In this document: piece by piece, positions 45,567-57,212 of the stretch
How positions within the stretch are numbered: position 1 is the stretch's first letter
Layout: each line of letters begins with the position of its first letter
Assembly: GCA_036852015.1 (NCBI GenBank)
Contig: JAANDG010000171.1
Coordinates: forward strand, 189,835-253,834
DNA from: Pelodera strongyloides
Lineage: Eukaryota; Nematoda; Chromadorea; Rhabditida; Rhabditidae
Direction: 5' to 3'
DNA: 64,000 nucleotides
Position numbers and translations under genes: made by a program
The notes under the pieces: model-generated
What the model was told of the DNA's origin: nothing
Database searches by the model: none
The model's input: only the letters and a program-made list of their open reading frames with translations

Positions 45567-48500
45567 AAAGCGAAATACCGGCCGGTTTTTGAAACGCATC
45601 TCAAGTACTTGCATTCCTATGCATTTATGCAACATGGGGTCTAATTGGGGTCTAGTTTTTATTCTAATTTTTGCTCATTTGCATATGCTGCATAAGAAAG
45701 CAGGTGTACGCAATGCGTTTCAAAAACCGGCCGGTATTTCGCTTTAAGCTATAAGTACTGTATCAGGAACAGATTGATTAATTGGTTAAGAAATCAAATG
45801 ATTAAATGATTAAATCTCTCGTATACATACAACTTGGTTCAAGTGTACACACACGAGTAAAATCAATTGATAATCACAAAAATATGAGGAAAAGTAAAGT
45901 AGAAAAGCACTAACCATGAGGATAAGCGATGACACAGGCTATGAACTTGGCTGTTCCTCCGGCCACCATAAAGTTCAAAAAGTCCATTTTGCGGCGGTCT
46001 TCTTCTTCACCGGATAACCTGAACCTGGGAGACAAGATTAGATATTGATTAGGAAAACAGACACGGCGTAAAGCGGTGAGTGATATCTGTATTTGCATAC
46101 TGCACTGTTGTATGTTGGTTGATACATCCCCCTCGGCACTGAGCTAATTCACCTGCACCTCCGTTGAGGAACGGGACGGGATTTCCCTGGGTAGGTCCTA
46201 TCAAACGCTAAAGGAGCTCAAGAATAATTATCAAATAGAAAACAATTAGAGGTTGCCCATTTGTTTGGTTTGACGTAAGATGGCCAGAGAAATGTGATGA
46301 AAACTCACTCCAACAGTAATTGCCTCAGATGTTCGTAGATCACAAACTGTATCATCGTCTCCGAAACGCCGGCATATGACGCTGTCACACCCTGCAATTG
46401 TCGAATGTTTAATTGTCGGATGTTTCACTGATAACATTTAGTAGTTTCACTTAAAGGGACGCGGTCACCGTTTTGGCCCTTATGTATACTTTGTGTTTTC
46501 ATTATCTTCATAATTTATAACGCATAGTGTTGGGAAAATGTTTTGCAAGAAATGCGGCAACGGCGAGTAAAATTATGACGAAAAAATTTGTCCTCGCACC
46601 AATAACCCTAGTAATTGTCCAGCATATGGCCGTGTTGATAATGACTCGACGAACTAATTAAACGGTCGAATACCTCGCGGGCATTATAACATTTGGTTTT
46701 CAATAGCTAACTGTGGACCTTGGATCGGGCGCAACTTTTTTAATCAATGAATTTCTAGCTAAAAATAGCGTTTTTCGTCGGATTTTTTCCAACACTATGT
46801 TTTTCATACTGTGCAGTTAATAAAAACACAAAGTATACATAAGGGTCAAAACGGAGACCGCGAACAACACTCAAATTGCTAATGACTTAATTTCACATAG
46901 AAATGCATGTACGATCAAAAAGAGAAATCTGCAACAGTAAACGATAACCAGTAAACCGCTTCCTACCCTATAAAATCCTTTGACTCCTTCTCGCTGGTAA
47001 ACTCTCCTTATCATAGCGATAATGCCCATTTTTCCATGGTGTAGTTGGAGTCGGGTCTTCACCAGCCAGATCGGATTGACCACAGTTGCAGCGACCATAC
47101 CTTCAATTGAGTGGACTTGTACAAGGGGTTCAGTCTAGCCAGGGTCTAGGAGGCCTACAAGGAGTTCAGTTTTTCCAAGGTCTATGAGGCCAAGTGGCCA
47201 CGCTAATGTCTAGTCTAGGAGTTAGCCAAGGTGCCAAGGACCACTCAGGAGATCTAGACAATACCCAATATGTCAAATTGTGTAGTTTATTCATTTCCGG
47301 AAGCACATCTCCCCAAAAGTGTTCATAGCAGTGAATGCTTGAGCAAAAAGGCGAGTTGCTTCACCCACCCCCGTACTTCATAGTATTCCCACCAACCCCC
47401 CACAATTCAATCTTTAAAGACGAATGCATGTGACTGCTGGCTGCTCATTTCTTTTTGGATCCGATAAGAAGTCGATTCACAGTGACTGAAGCTATGACGA
47501 GCGAAAGGAGCAGCCACCTTTCAAATATGTGCGTACTTTGAACCCTGTCCGGTGTGCGTACTTTGGACCCAGTGAGTCCGCATTCAAGTTTCAAAGGTAA
47601 AAATGTCAATACAATGTATACACTTTAAGTTACCAATTAAGGTAATACAATGGGAAGCCCACACAACAGCCCTGATCAATACCGGCTTCTTGTCTACTAA
47701 ATTAGCATAAAGCTATCCAGTAGATATATCAATGATCACAATGAGACCACGTGCAAATCACGTGTCTCGATATCGGTTCAGTTTTTCCCGTTCCTTGCAC
47801 AGACTTGCAAACACTCGTGTGCAGAAAAAAAAGAGGAGAAAAATCTCGCAGGCAGAGTTGCGATTTGATAGGAGAGAGATAATGCAGAGAGAAATAAAGA
47901 ATGATATAGCGAGAAAGAGAGAGTGCAGAGGGGAGGGAGAAGGAGAGTCGGAATGATCGAGAAAGAGAATGATGAGAGGAGCGGCAGAGAGTCAGGAAAG
48001 ATAGAACACAATGTCGGAGAAAAGGTAATTAGGGAACGGAACAGTGTACTTAGAAAACGCGATCCTGTGCCCTCAAAATAACAATGGATGATATCACCTT
48101 CAAACTATATTTGAAAATAGCGCAATCTGAACTAAAAGTGGTACGAAAAACAAAAATTGTTTTTTCGCACACTGTTTTGTCGGGGAAATCGGAGAGGGCA
48201 GTGTAAATCTAACAAGGCACATTTTAGAGCTACTTTATAGAATGGGTAGATCCTCGAGCTTAGTACGACTCCCGCAAAAAGACAGATTGGACAGATGTAA
48301 ACCAAATCTTTATGTCAACGTTTCACCTTTCGGAATCATCAGGACAAAGAATAAAGTACGTCAAACTTGGGTAGTTAAACCTATTTTGCTCTATTATTGT
48401 TCTCAATAGTGCGAAAAGTCAGATGTAATCAATATGCCCGCCAATGGTCCGGCTACAGCTACAGGCTCTCAAAGGAACCAATGGAGTAAGATAAGATAAA

Positions 48501-50901
48501 GATAAAGAGTACCGGGTTATATCAACATCAACCGAATCCACAGAAACGGTGCACCGGGGTTCGGTTCATTTCTGAAGCCGAACGAACTGGCGTGAACCAA
48601 TGGATTACGAACTAGAAAGATGAAATAAAATAGGAACAAAAAGTAAGAAAAAGACACACCAGCACTTCCAGCTGAGACCATATGCACGATCGCACTGTTG
48701 GGAACGAAAATATCCGATTCATTCCAGAATCTCTTACTCGTCGAATACGTGTAGAAGTACACCGCCCTACAAAACAATACCTTCAATAAAACTCCAGAAC
48801 AGTGTTAACAAAGGAAAATCTGATCCATTTAGATCGCTAAACAATAAATCTAAAATCTAAATCCACTACAAACTATGTGCTATGTTACCTGTGGCGAGCG
48901 AAATAAGAACATTTTAAAAACACTCACTACTTATATTTATATTACGCTACACGTGCTTCGAGAACGAGCGTTTAACACATACATTAGCATTTACAATTTA
49001 CATATACAAATTAACACAGTAAAAGTATAGTGAAAAAGGGATAACAATTTAACAACTCATGGCGCACAAAGGCAAAACTGTGTTAGGTACAATACAAACG
49101 AAATATTTACCTCCCAGACCCCACACTAATAAAATAAAAAGTATTGCACGAAAATCTTAATAAACTTACTTTGACGGGGCGACACCGATCAGATTAGGCA
49201 CCAAACCCTTATAAAGGGCACCGATTCCTTCATTTCGTATTATAAATCTGAAAACGAAAACCATTACTAGCGTATAATTGGACGGAGACAACGTTGTAAC
49301 AGAACCGTCATATAACAACATATAGAGACTAATCAAGGTATCAAGGTTAACAGTTCACATAACATACCGCAGAAAAGCAATTCATTTTCCTTTAAAAGAA
49401 TAGTTTCTTTGATACATATTATACATACAGTCCTTGCTTTATTCAATTTAATCACATGCTAGCGGTGATGGTGATGTGCTAATTCGAAGAGAATAACAAG
49501 CGTTTAGGCCAACACATAGCAATAACAAAACTCACTGAAAATAGTTGAGGACTCCTATCCGAGGTGGTTTCGAAGCGTTCACCGTTTGCATACTCCGAAC
49601 CAAGAGCTGGCCCCGCATTGAAAAATCTGAAACAAGATGATTTTATTATAAAAAAGGGACTATTCAAAAAGCGATGTTTCAGAGAATAAGGATAGCACTG
49701 TGAGGCAACCTACGTATGATGCGAGCGCTGTCTTGTCCGTTAATTCGAGAAATAAAAAGGGAACATACATATAGTAACTTCAAAACCACAATATAAAAGA
49801 CAAACTTCTTTGCAGGACATCCGTTAGCACCGGCTGCGTTGCGGGCGCAGTGCGATGCCTCAAATGGGCAAGGATATGCTTGAAATGGCCTCCTCCAGGC
49901 CCAGGAGGGGCCGACGAACGGGTTGGCGCCTTGGGTGCGCTGCCATTGCCAGGGGTGGAACCTGAATGTCTAATTCAACAGGGCCTCAAAATATGGGCTG
50001 AAAACTTAAAGAAATCTACAATCTCCAAACATAGTAGACTAGAATTCCCGATTCCCGCACTAGCCTCAGGTCAGCATCACATTCAAGAAAGTATGCAAAT
50101 CAGGAAAATATTATCTTGATTCACGAATTTTCGCGAATTCGCGCGTGCGACAGTGCGAGATAAATACTCTAACATCAAAGTACTCACCAGACGAAGTAGA
50201 AGGACCGCCTCCAAAGTCGGAAAGCGCCCGGCTACTTTGCAACCGGGTTTTCACAACCTAAGAAGTAGTAATAGTAATATGCTTAAAGCGAAATACCAGC
50301 CGGTTTTTGAAACGCATCGTGGCCAACTGAATTATTACGTATTTATGCTGAGTTGCTCGAATTTAGCTCGATTTTTTATTCTAATTTATATTCATTTGCA
50401 TAAGTTGCATAGGAATGCTGATGCACTCGATGTGTTTCAAAAACCGGCCGGATTTTTGCTTTAATTCAAAAATTCAAAAACAAAACGTGAATAATATGCC
50501 CTTTCGTCTACTGAAGCGCCAAGATCATTAGCCCAAGCATCGCACGACATTTATTGTTCTATGTTTATGTCGACAAATACATGCAATGTCGTGCTAAACA
50601 TAAAACTATAAATAATTGTGTCCATTCGACAAATGGGCCGATCGATACCAAGCCGATCAATAAAAAACAAGTAAACTTACCAATTCCTAATAAAGACTAA
50701 AGGCTAATGAAAGCCCACACAAGTGCAAAACATAAAGGAACCCCTACGGGACAGAACTACAGAACATTAAAAATACACTTCTTAACAAATAATAATAATA
50801 TAAATTGATATAAGTCATACCTCGAGAGGGCAAGTGATCGCCGTGCCCGCAGTGCCTCCCACGGCCCCGCCAATGAAGTGAATCAGTGCCTCACGATCCA
50901 T
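45110..50901 (-). CDS. SLC25A36: Mitochondrial pyrimidine nucleotide carrier (SLC25A33/36 type)
   Basis: Six-helix inner-membrane carrier; the family moves pyrimidine nucleotides across the inner mitochondrial membrane. Exons in transcript order: 50901-50821, 50257-50188, 49626-49536, 49247-49170, 48766-48660, 47100-46967, 46391-46309, 46024-45915, 45474-45359, 45187-45110; 948 nt, 315 aa. The three signature repeats are PLEVVK (25-30), PIWLVK (152-157) and PHEVVR (250-255), each followed by TRL. PIWLVKTRLQ is typical of this subfamily, as are GLVPNLIGVAPSKAVYF and SAGSAG. One gene appears to represent the vertebrate pair SLC25A33/36, so the symbol is approximate. Exon 8 has two in-frame acceptors 6 nt apart. 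The start is set by the adjacent 3' splice site. Introns carry several palindromic elements. Confidence 0.95.
45519..45564. repeat. Poly(A) run abutting a palindromic element
   Basis: About 46 A interrupted only once near its start, directly joined to the TTAA of the next element, in carrier intron 8. On the transcribed strand it is a poly(U) tract about 40 nt past the donor-side exon end region and may come from slippage. Confidence 0.85.
45565..45747. mobile_element. Palindromic TTAA element (copy 6)
   Basis: TTAAAGCGAAATACCGGCCG at the left and CGGCCGGTATTTCGCTTTAA at the right with perfect outer arms; inside AAACGCATC / GATGCG-like ends and TTTGCATATGCTGCATAA as in copy 3. It is the best-preserved full copy and lies in carrier intron 8. 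Confidence 0.9.
46451..46866. mobile_element. Decayed foldback element
   Basis: TTTTGGCCCTTATGTATACT near the left end faces AGTATACATAAGGGTCAAAA near the right end. Inner matches (ATAGTGTTGGGAAAA against TTTTTTCCAACACTAT) continue the arms, but with many mismatches. In carrier intron 6. Confidence 0.7.
47810..48010. repeat. Purine (GA)-rich tract in carrier intron 5
   Basis: About 200 bp of GAGAGA/GAAAGAG-rich sequence. It gives spurious long frames on both strands. No other feature. Confidence 0.6.
50283..50464. mobile_element. Palindromic TTAA element (copy 7)
   Basis: TTAAAGCGAAATACCAGCCGG at the left, CCGGCCGGATTTTTGCTTTAA at the right; the interior matches copies 1 and 2 (ATTTAGCTCGATTTT, TTCATTTGCATAAGTTGCAT). 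In carrier intron 1. Confidence 0.85.
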
Positions 50902-50904
50902 ATT

Positions 50905-50906
50905 CT
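50905..50906 (-). promoter_or_regulatory. Probable trans-splice acceptor of the carrier gene
   Basis: On the minus strand GATTGTTTCAG is followed by AAT and the ATG at 50901, so the AG ends 3 nt before the start codon. Confidence 0.6.
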
Positions 50907-50959
50907 GAAACAATCAATTACAAAATACATAAGCACAAATCAGTAATCAGTAAATAAGA

Positions 50960-51133
50960 TTAAAGCGACATGTCGGGCGGTTTCTGAAACGCATCGCGGA
51001 CACTTGCAGTTTTATGCATCATATGCAAATGAGCATAACCCATAAAAATCGACACCACTTAGCATAAATACCATACTCATACAAATGTAGTTGTCCGCGT
51101 TGCGTTTCAAAAACCGGCAGTATTTCGCTTTAA
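50960..51133. mobile_element. Palindromic TTAA element (copy 8)
   Basis: TTAAAGCGACATGTCGGGCGG at the left, CCGGCAGTATTTCGCTTTAA at the right. It lies about 55 bp upstream of the carrier's splice acceptor, so it is in the presumed outron or promoter. Confidence 0.8.
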
Positions 51134-51335
51134 AACGACATACATAACGGACAGTTTCTGAAACACATGACGGACTCGGACATTCCTATGTATTTACGCT
51201 AAGTATGTAAGCTCGAACTGAGCTCGACTTTTAATTCTGATCATACTCATTTTCATTTGCATATGATGCATGGGAATGCAGTTACCCAAAATCCGTATCC
51301 GTCTCAAAAACCCGCTGTAATGTATTACATCGCAT
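51130..51335. mobile_element. Decayed palindromic element joined to copy 8
   Basis: Shares the TTTAAAA edge with copy 8; AACGGACAGTTTCTGAAACAC at the left and GTCTCAAAAACCCGCTGTAAT at the right are degenerate forms of the family ends. Two elements side by side suggest repeated insertion at one TTAA. Confidence 0.5.
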
Positions 51336-52758
51336 CCACATCACTAACATTATCCTACACTAAAATTAGCATAATGACATGAATATACATAAACACACAA
51401 AAAGTAGTACAAGGGAATATCAAGTACATAAAGATCACACAAAGTGCAAGAAAGCAGTATATTACACCCTTGGGCAGACAGCACGCACAGTCAGTCACGT
51501 CAGAAGTGAGATACAAACCAAAAATAAATAAATCATTGCAAAAACACACATTAAAATTCAAGAAGGAACCACCATGACATTGACATGTGTGGTGACAAAC
51601 TCCTTAATTTAAACCCCAAGTGTATATGTGTCAAGCAAAAAAATACTGTAACCGTAACGGTACGGATACGAGATACGATACTTTGCAGTCATGCTTTCGT
51701 AAGTTAGTGTGTCGACTGCCGACAACAAAATACTTTCATTCTTTCACACTCACACTTTTCAAATACAGAGATAGAACCAAAGTTCTACGTCTTCAACAAC
51801 GTTCGCAATTTCACAATATTACATAAATAAAGCTATAACTGCTTCTGAAAAGGTAACATCGATAACATTCTCAATTGATACATTGGTTGGAAGGCTCTAG
51901 AAGAGAAACTGAAGATAACACACATTAACTATTGATAATTGATAAGGAATGAGGCTGAGGCTGGGCGCGTGAACCCGTTCAGCCATGCACCGGAGAGGAG
52001 AAACCGCAACTATGCTAAAGCATTAAATCGGTATAGCACGTGGTTTTGAAAGGAGAACCGTATTCCCTTGTGCTATGATGAATTGTGCACCAGTGCACCT
52101 TATGTGCGGGAGCCAAATGTCCAGAAGGGCATAAAAATTTGCATATAAAACATGGGAACGTAGCTATCCAGATTTATACAGCTCAGAATAATTAAAAACC
52201 AAAATTGCCCTACAAACAAAATATAAGACATCGATGATTACAGAAACTCACAGCATGAAATTTAGTATGGATATGGCGTGTTGCTAAACCGCGCTCTGGG
52301 ATTTCAAAAAGTTTTACTCCGATAAAATAGCATTCAATTCATTTCGACATGAATTCAGGTCTTCAGGTTCATGTGTCAATTAAACTCCCTAAATTTCTCA
52401 CGAAACTGGCGCGTTAATGGCGTTAATTACAACTACGTTTCTGATGTTACATGTTATTCTAAACACAACACATTATACGAAGTTGGGAAGTTGCAAACGG
52501 CTGAAAAGACGAAATAGTACAGTCAATATGAAAAGAGACAGTGGAAACTATACAACCGAGGCAGTTGACATTTGAAACCACACAAAAAGTGAAGAGATAA
52601 GAAGAATATCTCGTCAGCCGATAGCTAGCCTCGGTTCACACTACTACAGCACACACCCACAAACCATTGGTCAGTAGATGAGTAAGGGTAAGGGTCAGAA
52701 GCAGAAGGAAGGAGGAAGAAAGAATTAGGAAAATGAGAAATGAAGTAAGAACAGGGCA
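51336..52758. other. Intergenic stretch upstream of the carrier
   Basis: AT-rich, no gene, RNA or clear repeat that I can support. It should include the carrier's promoter. Confidence 0.4.
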
Positions 52759-53997
52759 TTAGGGCGCGTTTAAGATGGCCGAAAGAAAGAAAAAAAATAG
52801 GTTTTCGGCCGTTCAGGTTGGCCGAAAAGAAAACTTTTGAAAGACAATGCAAAAACAAGAGACGCAGACAAAACCCGAAAAAAATTACCGTATTTTTTCA
52901 TTTTCCCTTACAAGGGGTCGGTAACACCGTAAGGTGAGCGAATGGAAATCGCACCTCATAGGTAAAGAAAGTATGGTAAATAAACGTAAAACATATATGT
53001 AAAATTTTCTGTGGTCGTCTGGGAATGGTAATGGGAACCCGTAGTGCTTAAGGTAAAAAGATGCCTTATCACATGCTTCCTGATGTAGGTAATCATCGGT
53101 TCGGTAGTGTAGAGGGTGAGTTCTCATCTATGGTCATGATGACCAAGGTTCAATCCCCACCAGGAATGGTTTTTTGGACTTGTCCAATGGGAGCTAGTTC
53201 CAGATGTTTTCAAAAGCATAACTGATTTGAATGAATTTTTTGATGAATTTTTCAAACGTATTCTTTTCGTCCTTTTATTGTTTTATTTTTTGCTTTCGCA
53301 TATGATACTTCATTTTCTCTTTTTTTTTCTGTGAGTTTGTCAGAGCGGTTTCTATATTTTGGTGCAAATTTTTGGCCTTACTTGCCACATGTTGGTTAGA
53401 ATTACTTCAAAAAAGGGCTAGTAAATATGATTGCGAAAATCAATATACTGTGAAACCGTATCCTGTTTGGAACATCCAAACAATATGGCTTGCTGTTTTG
53501 GTGTTTATCGCTCTGTATAATAGTATATACAGAACCATTTCCTCATAGTTTGACTAAAATAAAAATAAAAACGTTGAAAACAAATTCATTCAAATCAGTT
53601 ATACTTTTGAAAATATCGAGAACTAGTCCCCACCGAAAAAGTCCAAAACAACATTCGTGGTGGGGGATTGAACCTTGGTCACCATGACCATAGATGAGAA
53701 CTCACCCTCTACACTACCGAACCGATGATTACCTACTTCAGGAAGCATGTGATAAGGCATCTTTTTACCTTAAGCACTACGGGTTCCCATTACCATTCCC
53801 AGACGACCACAGAAAATTTTACATATATGTTTTACTTTTATTTACCATACTTTCTTTACCTATGAGGTGCGATTTCCAATCGCTCACCTTACGGTGTTGC
53901 CGACCCCTTGTTAGTATTAAAAATTTTCTTTTCGGGCAACCTGAACGGCCGAAAACGCGTTTTTTTTCTTTCTTTCGGCCATCTTAAACGCGCCCTA
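52759..53997. mobile_element. 1.24-kb foldback element
   Basis: Starts TTAGGGCGCGTTTAAGATGG and ends with its inverse. Arms (about 52759-53240 and 53582-53997) match closely apart from an extra roughly 80-bp block in the left arm. The two arms hold mirror-image copies of the same 80- to 97-codon open frame, which is a by-product of the inverted repeat. A B-box-like AAGGTTCAATCCCCACC lies in each arm. TA at both edges is compatible with a TA target site. No transposase. Confidence 0.85.
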
Positions 53998-55012
53998 ACA
54001 TAAACCTCGCCGGTGAGCCCGAAGGTGGTTCGCGAATTCTCTCTGTTTGTGATATGTTTCTAATAAAATTCTCGAACCACCACCGGGCATCACATTCACA
54101 TGTCTACTATTCTAATCGGGAGGTGGTTTAGCCCCTCTAAATGTATGCAATATTCTAATTCCGGATTTTGGTTCGCCGGTGAGTTGGCCGGCGGGCTTAG
54201 GCTATGAGTAAGAAGTTCGGAATTAATAGAACAAAGAACTTTGGATTGGCCCAAGCTAAGATAGGCCATCCCCGGTGACTATGCCATATTTGTATACTTG
54301 CATCAAACATAGTTTTTAAGTTTTCGTATAAGCTGTCCCTGCAATCAAGGAAAGGTACAAAAACTTCCGTTTACGCATGTAATAAAGGAATGTACGTAGT
54401 GCTGAGGCGCCGAACATTGGAAGATTCATTATTATGATTATAACAGCGTACTGATCGACCTCAGTTTACTTTCATTGTAAATTCAATTGCGCAACTGTTT
54501 TGCACGTTTATACCAAAACAATACGCTGGGAGGTAAGTAGAGATCGCAGTCCTATAAACCAGATCAATATCAATATACTGAATGAACAAAAAGGGGTGGA
54601 AAAAATTGAGACAAAAGTAAAGTGGCACGTTTCAAACAACTGTAAACCTCAATTGTGTAGCCATATACATGCATGCAAGAAGATTATGATGCTCTCTTCA
54701 TTATTATGATAGGACAAAACTCGACAAGAAAAGTTTAAAATAGAATTCACATTCCTATAGCTAAAATAGCCGGCTATTTGTTGTTGTAAAGCGTTCTCAC
54801 CCCTGTGAGAGTTAAGACCACGTGCTCGCACAATCAATGCACTGTCTACAAGTTTTGCACGTGAACATCCCCCCGATCTCTTACCTAATCAATCAAAGAG
54901 GGTAAATAGGGTTTAAATATTTTCACGAAAGTTTCCAAATAAAGAGATGTATCTATTCCCAGAAAAAAACATAGAAGTTGAAAAAGTAGTTAACAAATAA
55001 AAAAACTTCATT
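53998..55012. other. Gene-free stretch
   Basis: Contains short GC-richer inverted motifs (GAAGGTGGTTCGCGAATTCT against ATTCTCGAACCACCACC at 54024-54088). Otherwise nothing I can support. Confidence 0.4.
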
Positions 55013-55123
55013 ATGTCTGTGGACGAGAAAGATAAAGAATTTTACAAAAACATTTGTGGGAACACGGGGAGGCAGCCAAAACCCATGACTATCGGGGTAT
55101 TAAAAATAACAGACAAGGGACAC
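55013..55123 (+). CDS. Candidate first exon of the membrane-protein gene
   Basis: ATG at 55013 opens 37 codons (MSVDEKDKEFYKNICG to TDKGH) to a GTGAGG donor in phase 0, which is exactly the phase needed by the exon at 57213. A possible 3' splice site (TATTCCCAG) lies about 55 nt upstream. The open frame continues to 55249 with an HCFMCNRR segment if not spliced. There is no homology to support the join, so this may be a chance frame. Confidence 0.25.
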
Positions 55124-55284
55124 GTGAGGTTCTCACTCTCCACGGCACAAACAAATGCAGCCGAGCGGGGAAATAAACCATTCCACTGTTTCATGTGCAA
55201 CAGAAGATCGCCAAACAAGTATATGGATTGTAAACAGCTGCAAATATAAGTAGTTCATCATCGCCTTGTTACGAACACAGGAAG

Positions 55285-57070
55285 GTATGGACACGACACT
55301 ATCATATCTATCGTAATGGTATAGCAAATTATAGTTCCGTAAAAGGAATAAATGTGCAAATTACAGAAGGGGCGGCAGTTTTACCGCAGAGCAGCACTTA
55401 TGACCTAGGTTTTTCCATCTTTCGCTTTTTGTACAAGCAGTAAATTGATAATGACACGAACAAAACAATAACTGAAAGTCGGTGGCAAAGGGTTTCCAAT
55501 GAGCCATGAATAGAGAATATAGCCATGAATGATCAAAAAAATCGATCTGCTTGAATAAAAAGGGGATGAGATAGTGGGTTTATAGTATACTTATTTGCTA
55601 CGACCACGGGGCAGTGAGAGTACAGCTCCGATTAAGTGTACTAGAGTGAAAGAAGAGTAACAAAAGAAAAGGAACTGAAAAGGTAAAACATTCAAGACAA
55701 AAACAACACATATACATCATCCAAAACATCTAAGACAGCGCGACATGTATAAAATCGAACACGACACAAACACGAAGGAAACATCCGAACAAAATTCATA
55801 TTTTGCAAAAAAAAGAAAAACACACATACACGTGAAGCGGCGGCGAAACAATTCAATCTTTCGCACGTCGCATGTGTGTATGTCTGTGCGTCCGTGCGTT
55901 TGTCCGGAAAAATAATATACCCTACGACCTAATGCAAAACACAGCGGAAACAGCATGCTAATCGCAATTAGTTTACTCGTGGAATTTTCGTGTATCGTAT
56001 CTAGCAATTGTACGGTAATAGCGCTGGCGCATTAACGTGCTATATTGTATATAAAACGGGTTAGGAAAGTAAATTTATCATTTTATACTTTTGGCGATAC
56101 CAATTTTAATATCAAATCGATATCTCATTTCATATTCATTACCTGTGTGAAGGAAAAATAGACCGGCAGTGGTACCAATGTGTTTCTCGGAACTCTGTGA
56201 GGATGGGAACGAAGAATTTACCGTTTGTAGCGGACGCATACACAGTTACATTGCTATCCTTGCATATCAGGTTGGAGTTACTAACCTCAAACTTGAGTAA
56301 TTAAACCAAGTTACTAACGCGGGTAATATTACAAACACATACATTTATCGCACTAAGCAGGTAGTGCTTGTTGTGCTCGTTTACGAATGGATCTACAGAA
56401 AAGTGAACCAAGGGTTAGTCTTATTGATTGAAACATCTGTTCCAGGCATTCGAACTCGTTATCATCTTAATTTCTATTGGATCACTTATGTTGTCGAAGA
56501 ACTTCCTTATAGAAGTGGGTTTTTGATATTGAGAATACACATCCAGATGAGAGTACATATGAGAGACAATACATTATCCAGAAATATAGACGTGAGCAAC
56601 AATGGTGCAGTTCGCCGCGCACCCCAGCCCTTCATAGATGTACGGCACTAACGCTGCGCACTGAGAACTGATGAGTTGCGCGCCGCACCATTTTGGGACA
56701 TAATTTGCGCGCCGAAACGAAAAGGGGCGGTGTTTTCCGAAACGGTGCGGGAAACACTTCGCGTGGTTTGGCGCGCAAAGTTGCGTGCGCCACTTCCTCG
56801 CCTTTTCGGCAACGTTTTTTGAAAGCGCTCAAAGAATTCGCCGTAACTGTAGTTGCTGTATCCGCACTAACAGGCCACGCGAAAAGAACGCCAAATTTCC
56901 ACCAAATTTTTTCTGCGGGAAACACCCCCAAAACGTTGCGGCGCTCAACTCCTGGGGTCTCGTTGCCGTTTCAGTGCATTTCTTTTCATCTTCAGTATTC
57001 CCCGACGAGGTGAGGCCGAACGCTGAGAAACACGGAAACGGCGCTCAAAATGCACGCCGCTTTCACGCGA
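55285..57070. repeat. Dispersed 1.8-kb repeat, copy A
   Basis: Matches 61490-63945 over most of its length: GGACACGACACTATCATATC, then GCAGTGAGAGTACAGCTCCG, GTCCGTGCGTTTGTCCGG, TTGAAACATCTGTTCCAGGC and a GC-rich end zone (from about 56600) full of TTGCGCGCCGCACC and GGGAAACACC motifs. Copy A lacks the 555-bp insertion seen in copy B. It ends just before the first firm exon of the membrane-protein gene. Confidence 0.85.
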
Positions 57071-57212
57071 AAAGCACGCCAAGTTTCCTCAATGTCCCGG
57101 AGAGTGCTCCCATCTACTTCCCCTTGTAATCAGTGTACGTACTGATTGTTCCTGCGGGATTACCCTTTTACCAATCGCCTTCCCCGACTGTACCATATAT
57201 TTTGTATTTCAG

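Noticed and set aside
45141..45635. 164-codon minus-strand open frame with poly-Phe
   Set aside because: The Phe run is the poly(A) tract read on the other strand, and the frame runs from the palindromic element into real carrier exons in a wrong frame.
49850..50119. 89-codon plus-strand frame (Gly/Pro-rich)
   Set aside because: It lies antisense within a carrier intron, with no splice sites or start context.
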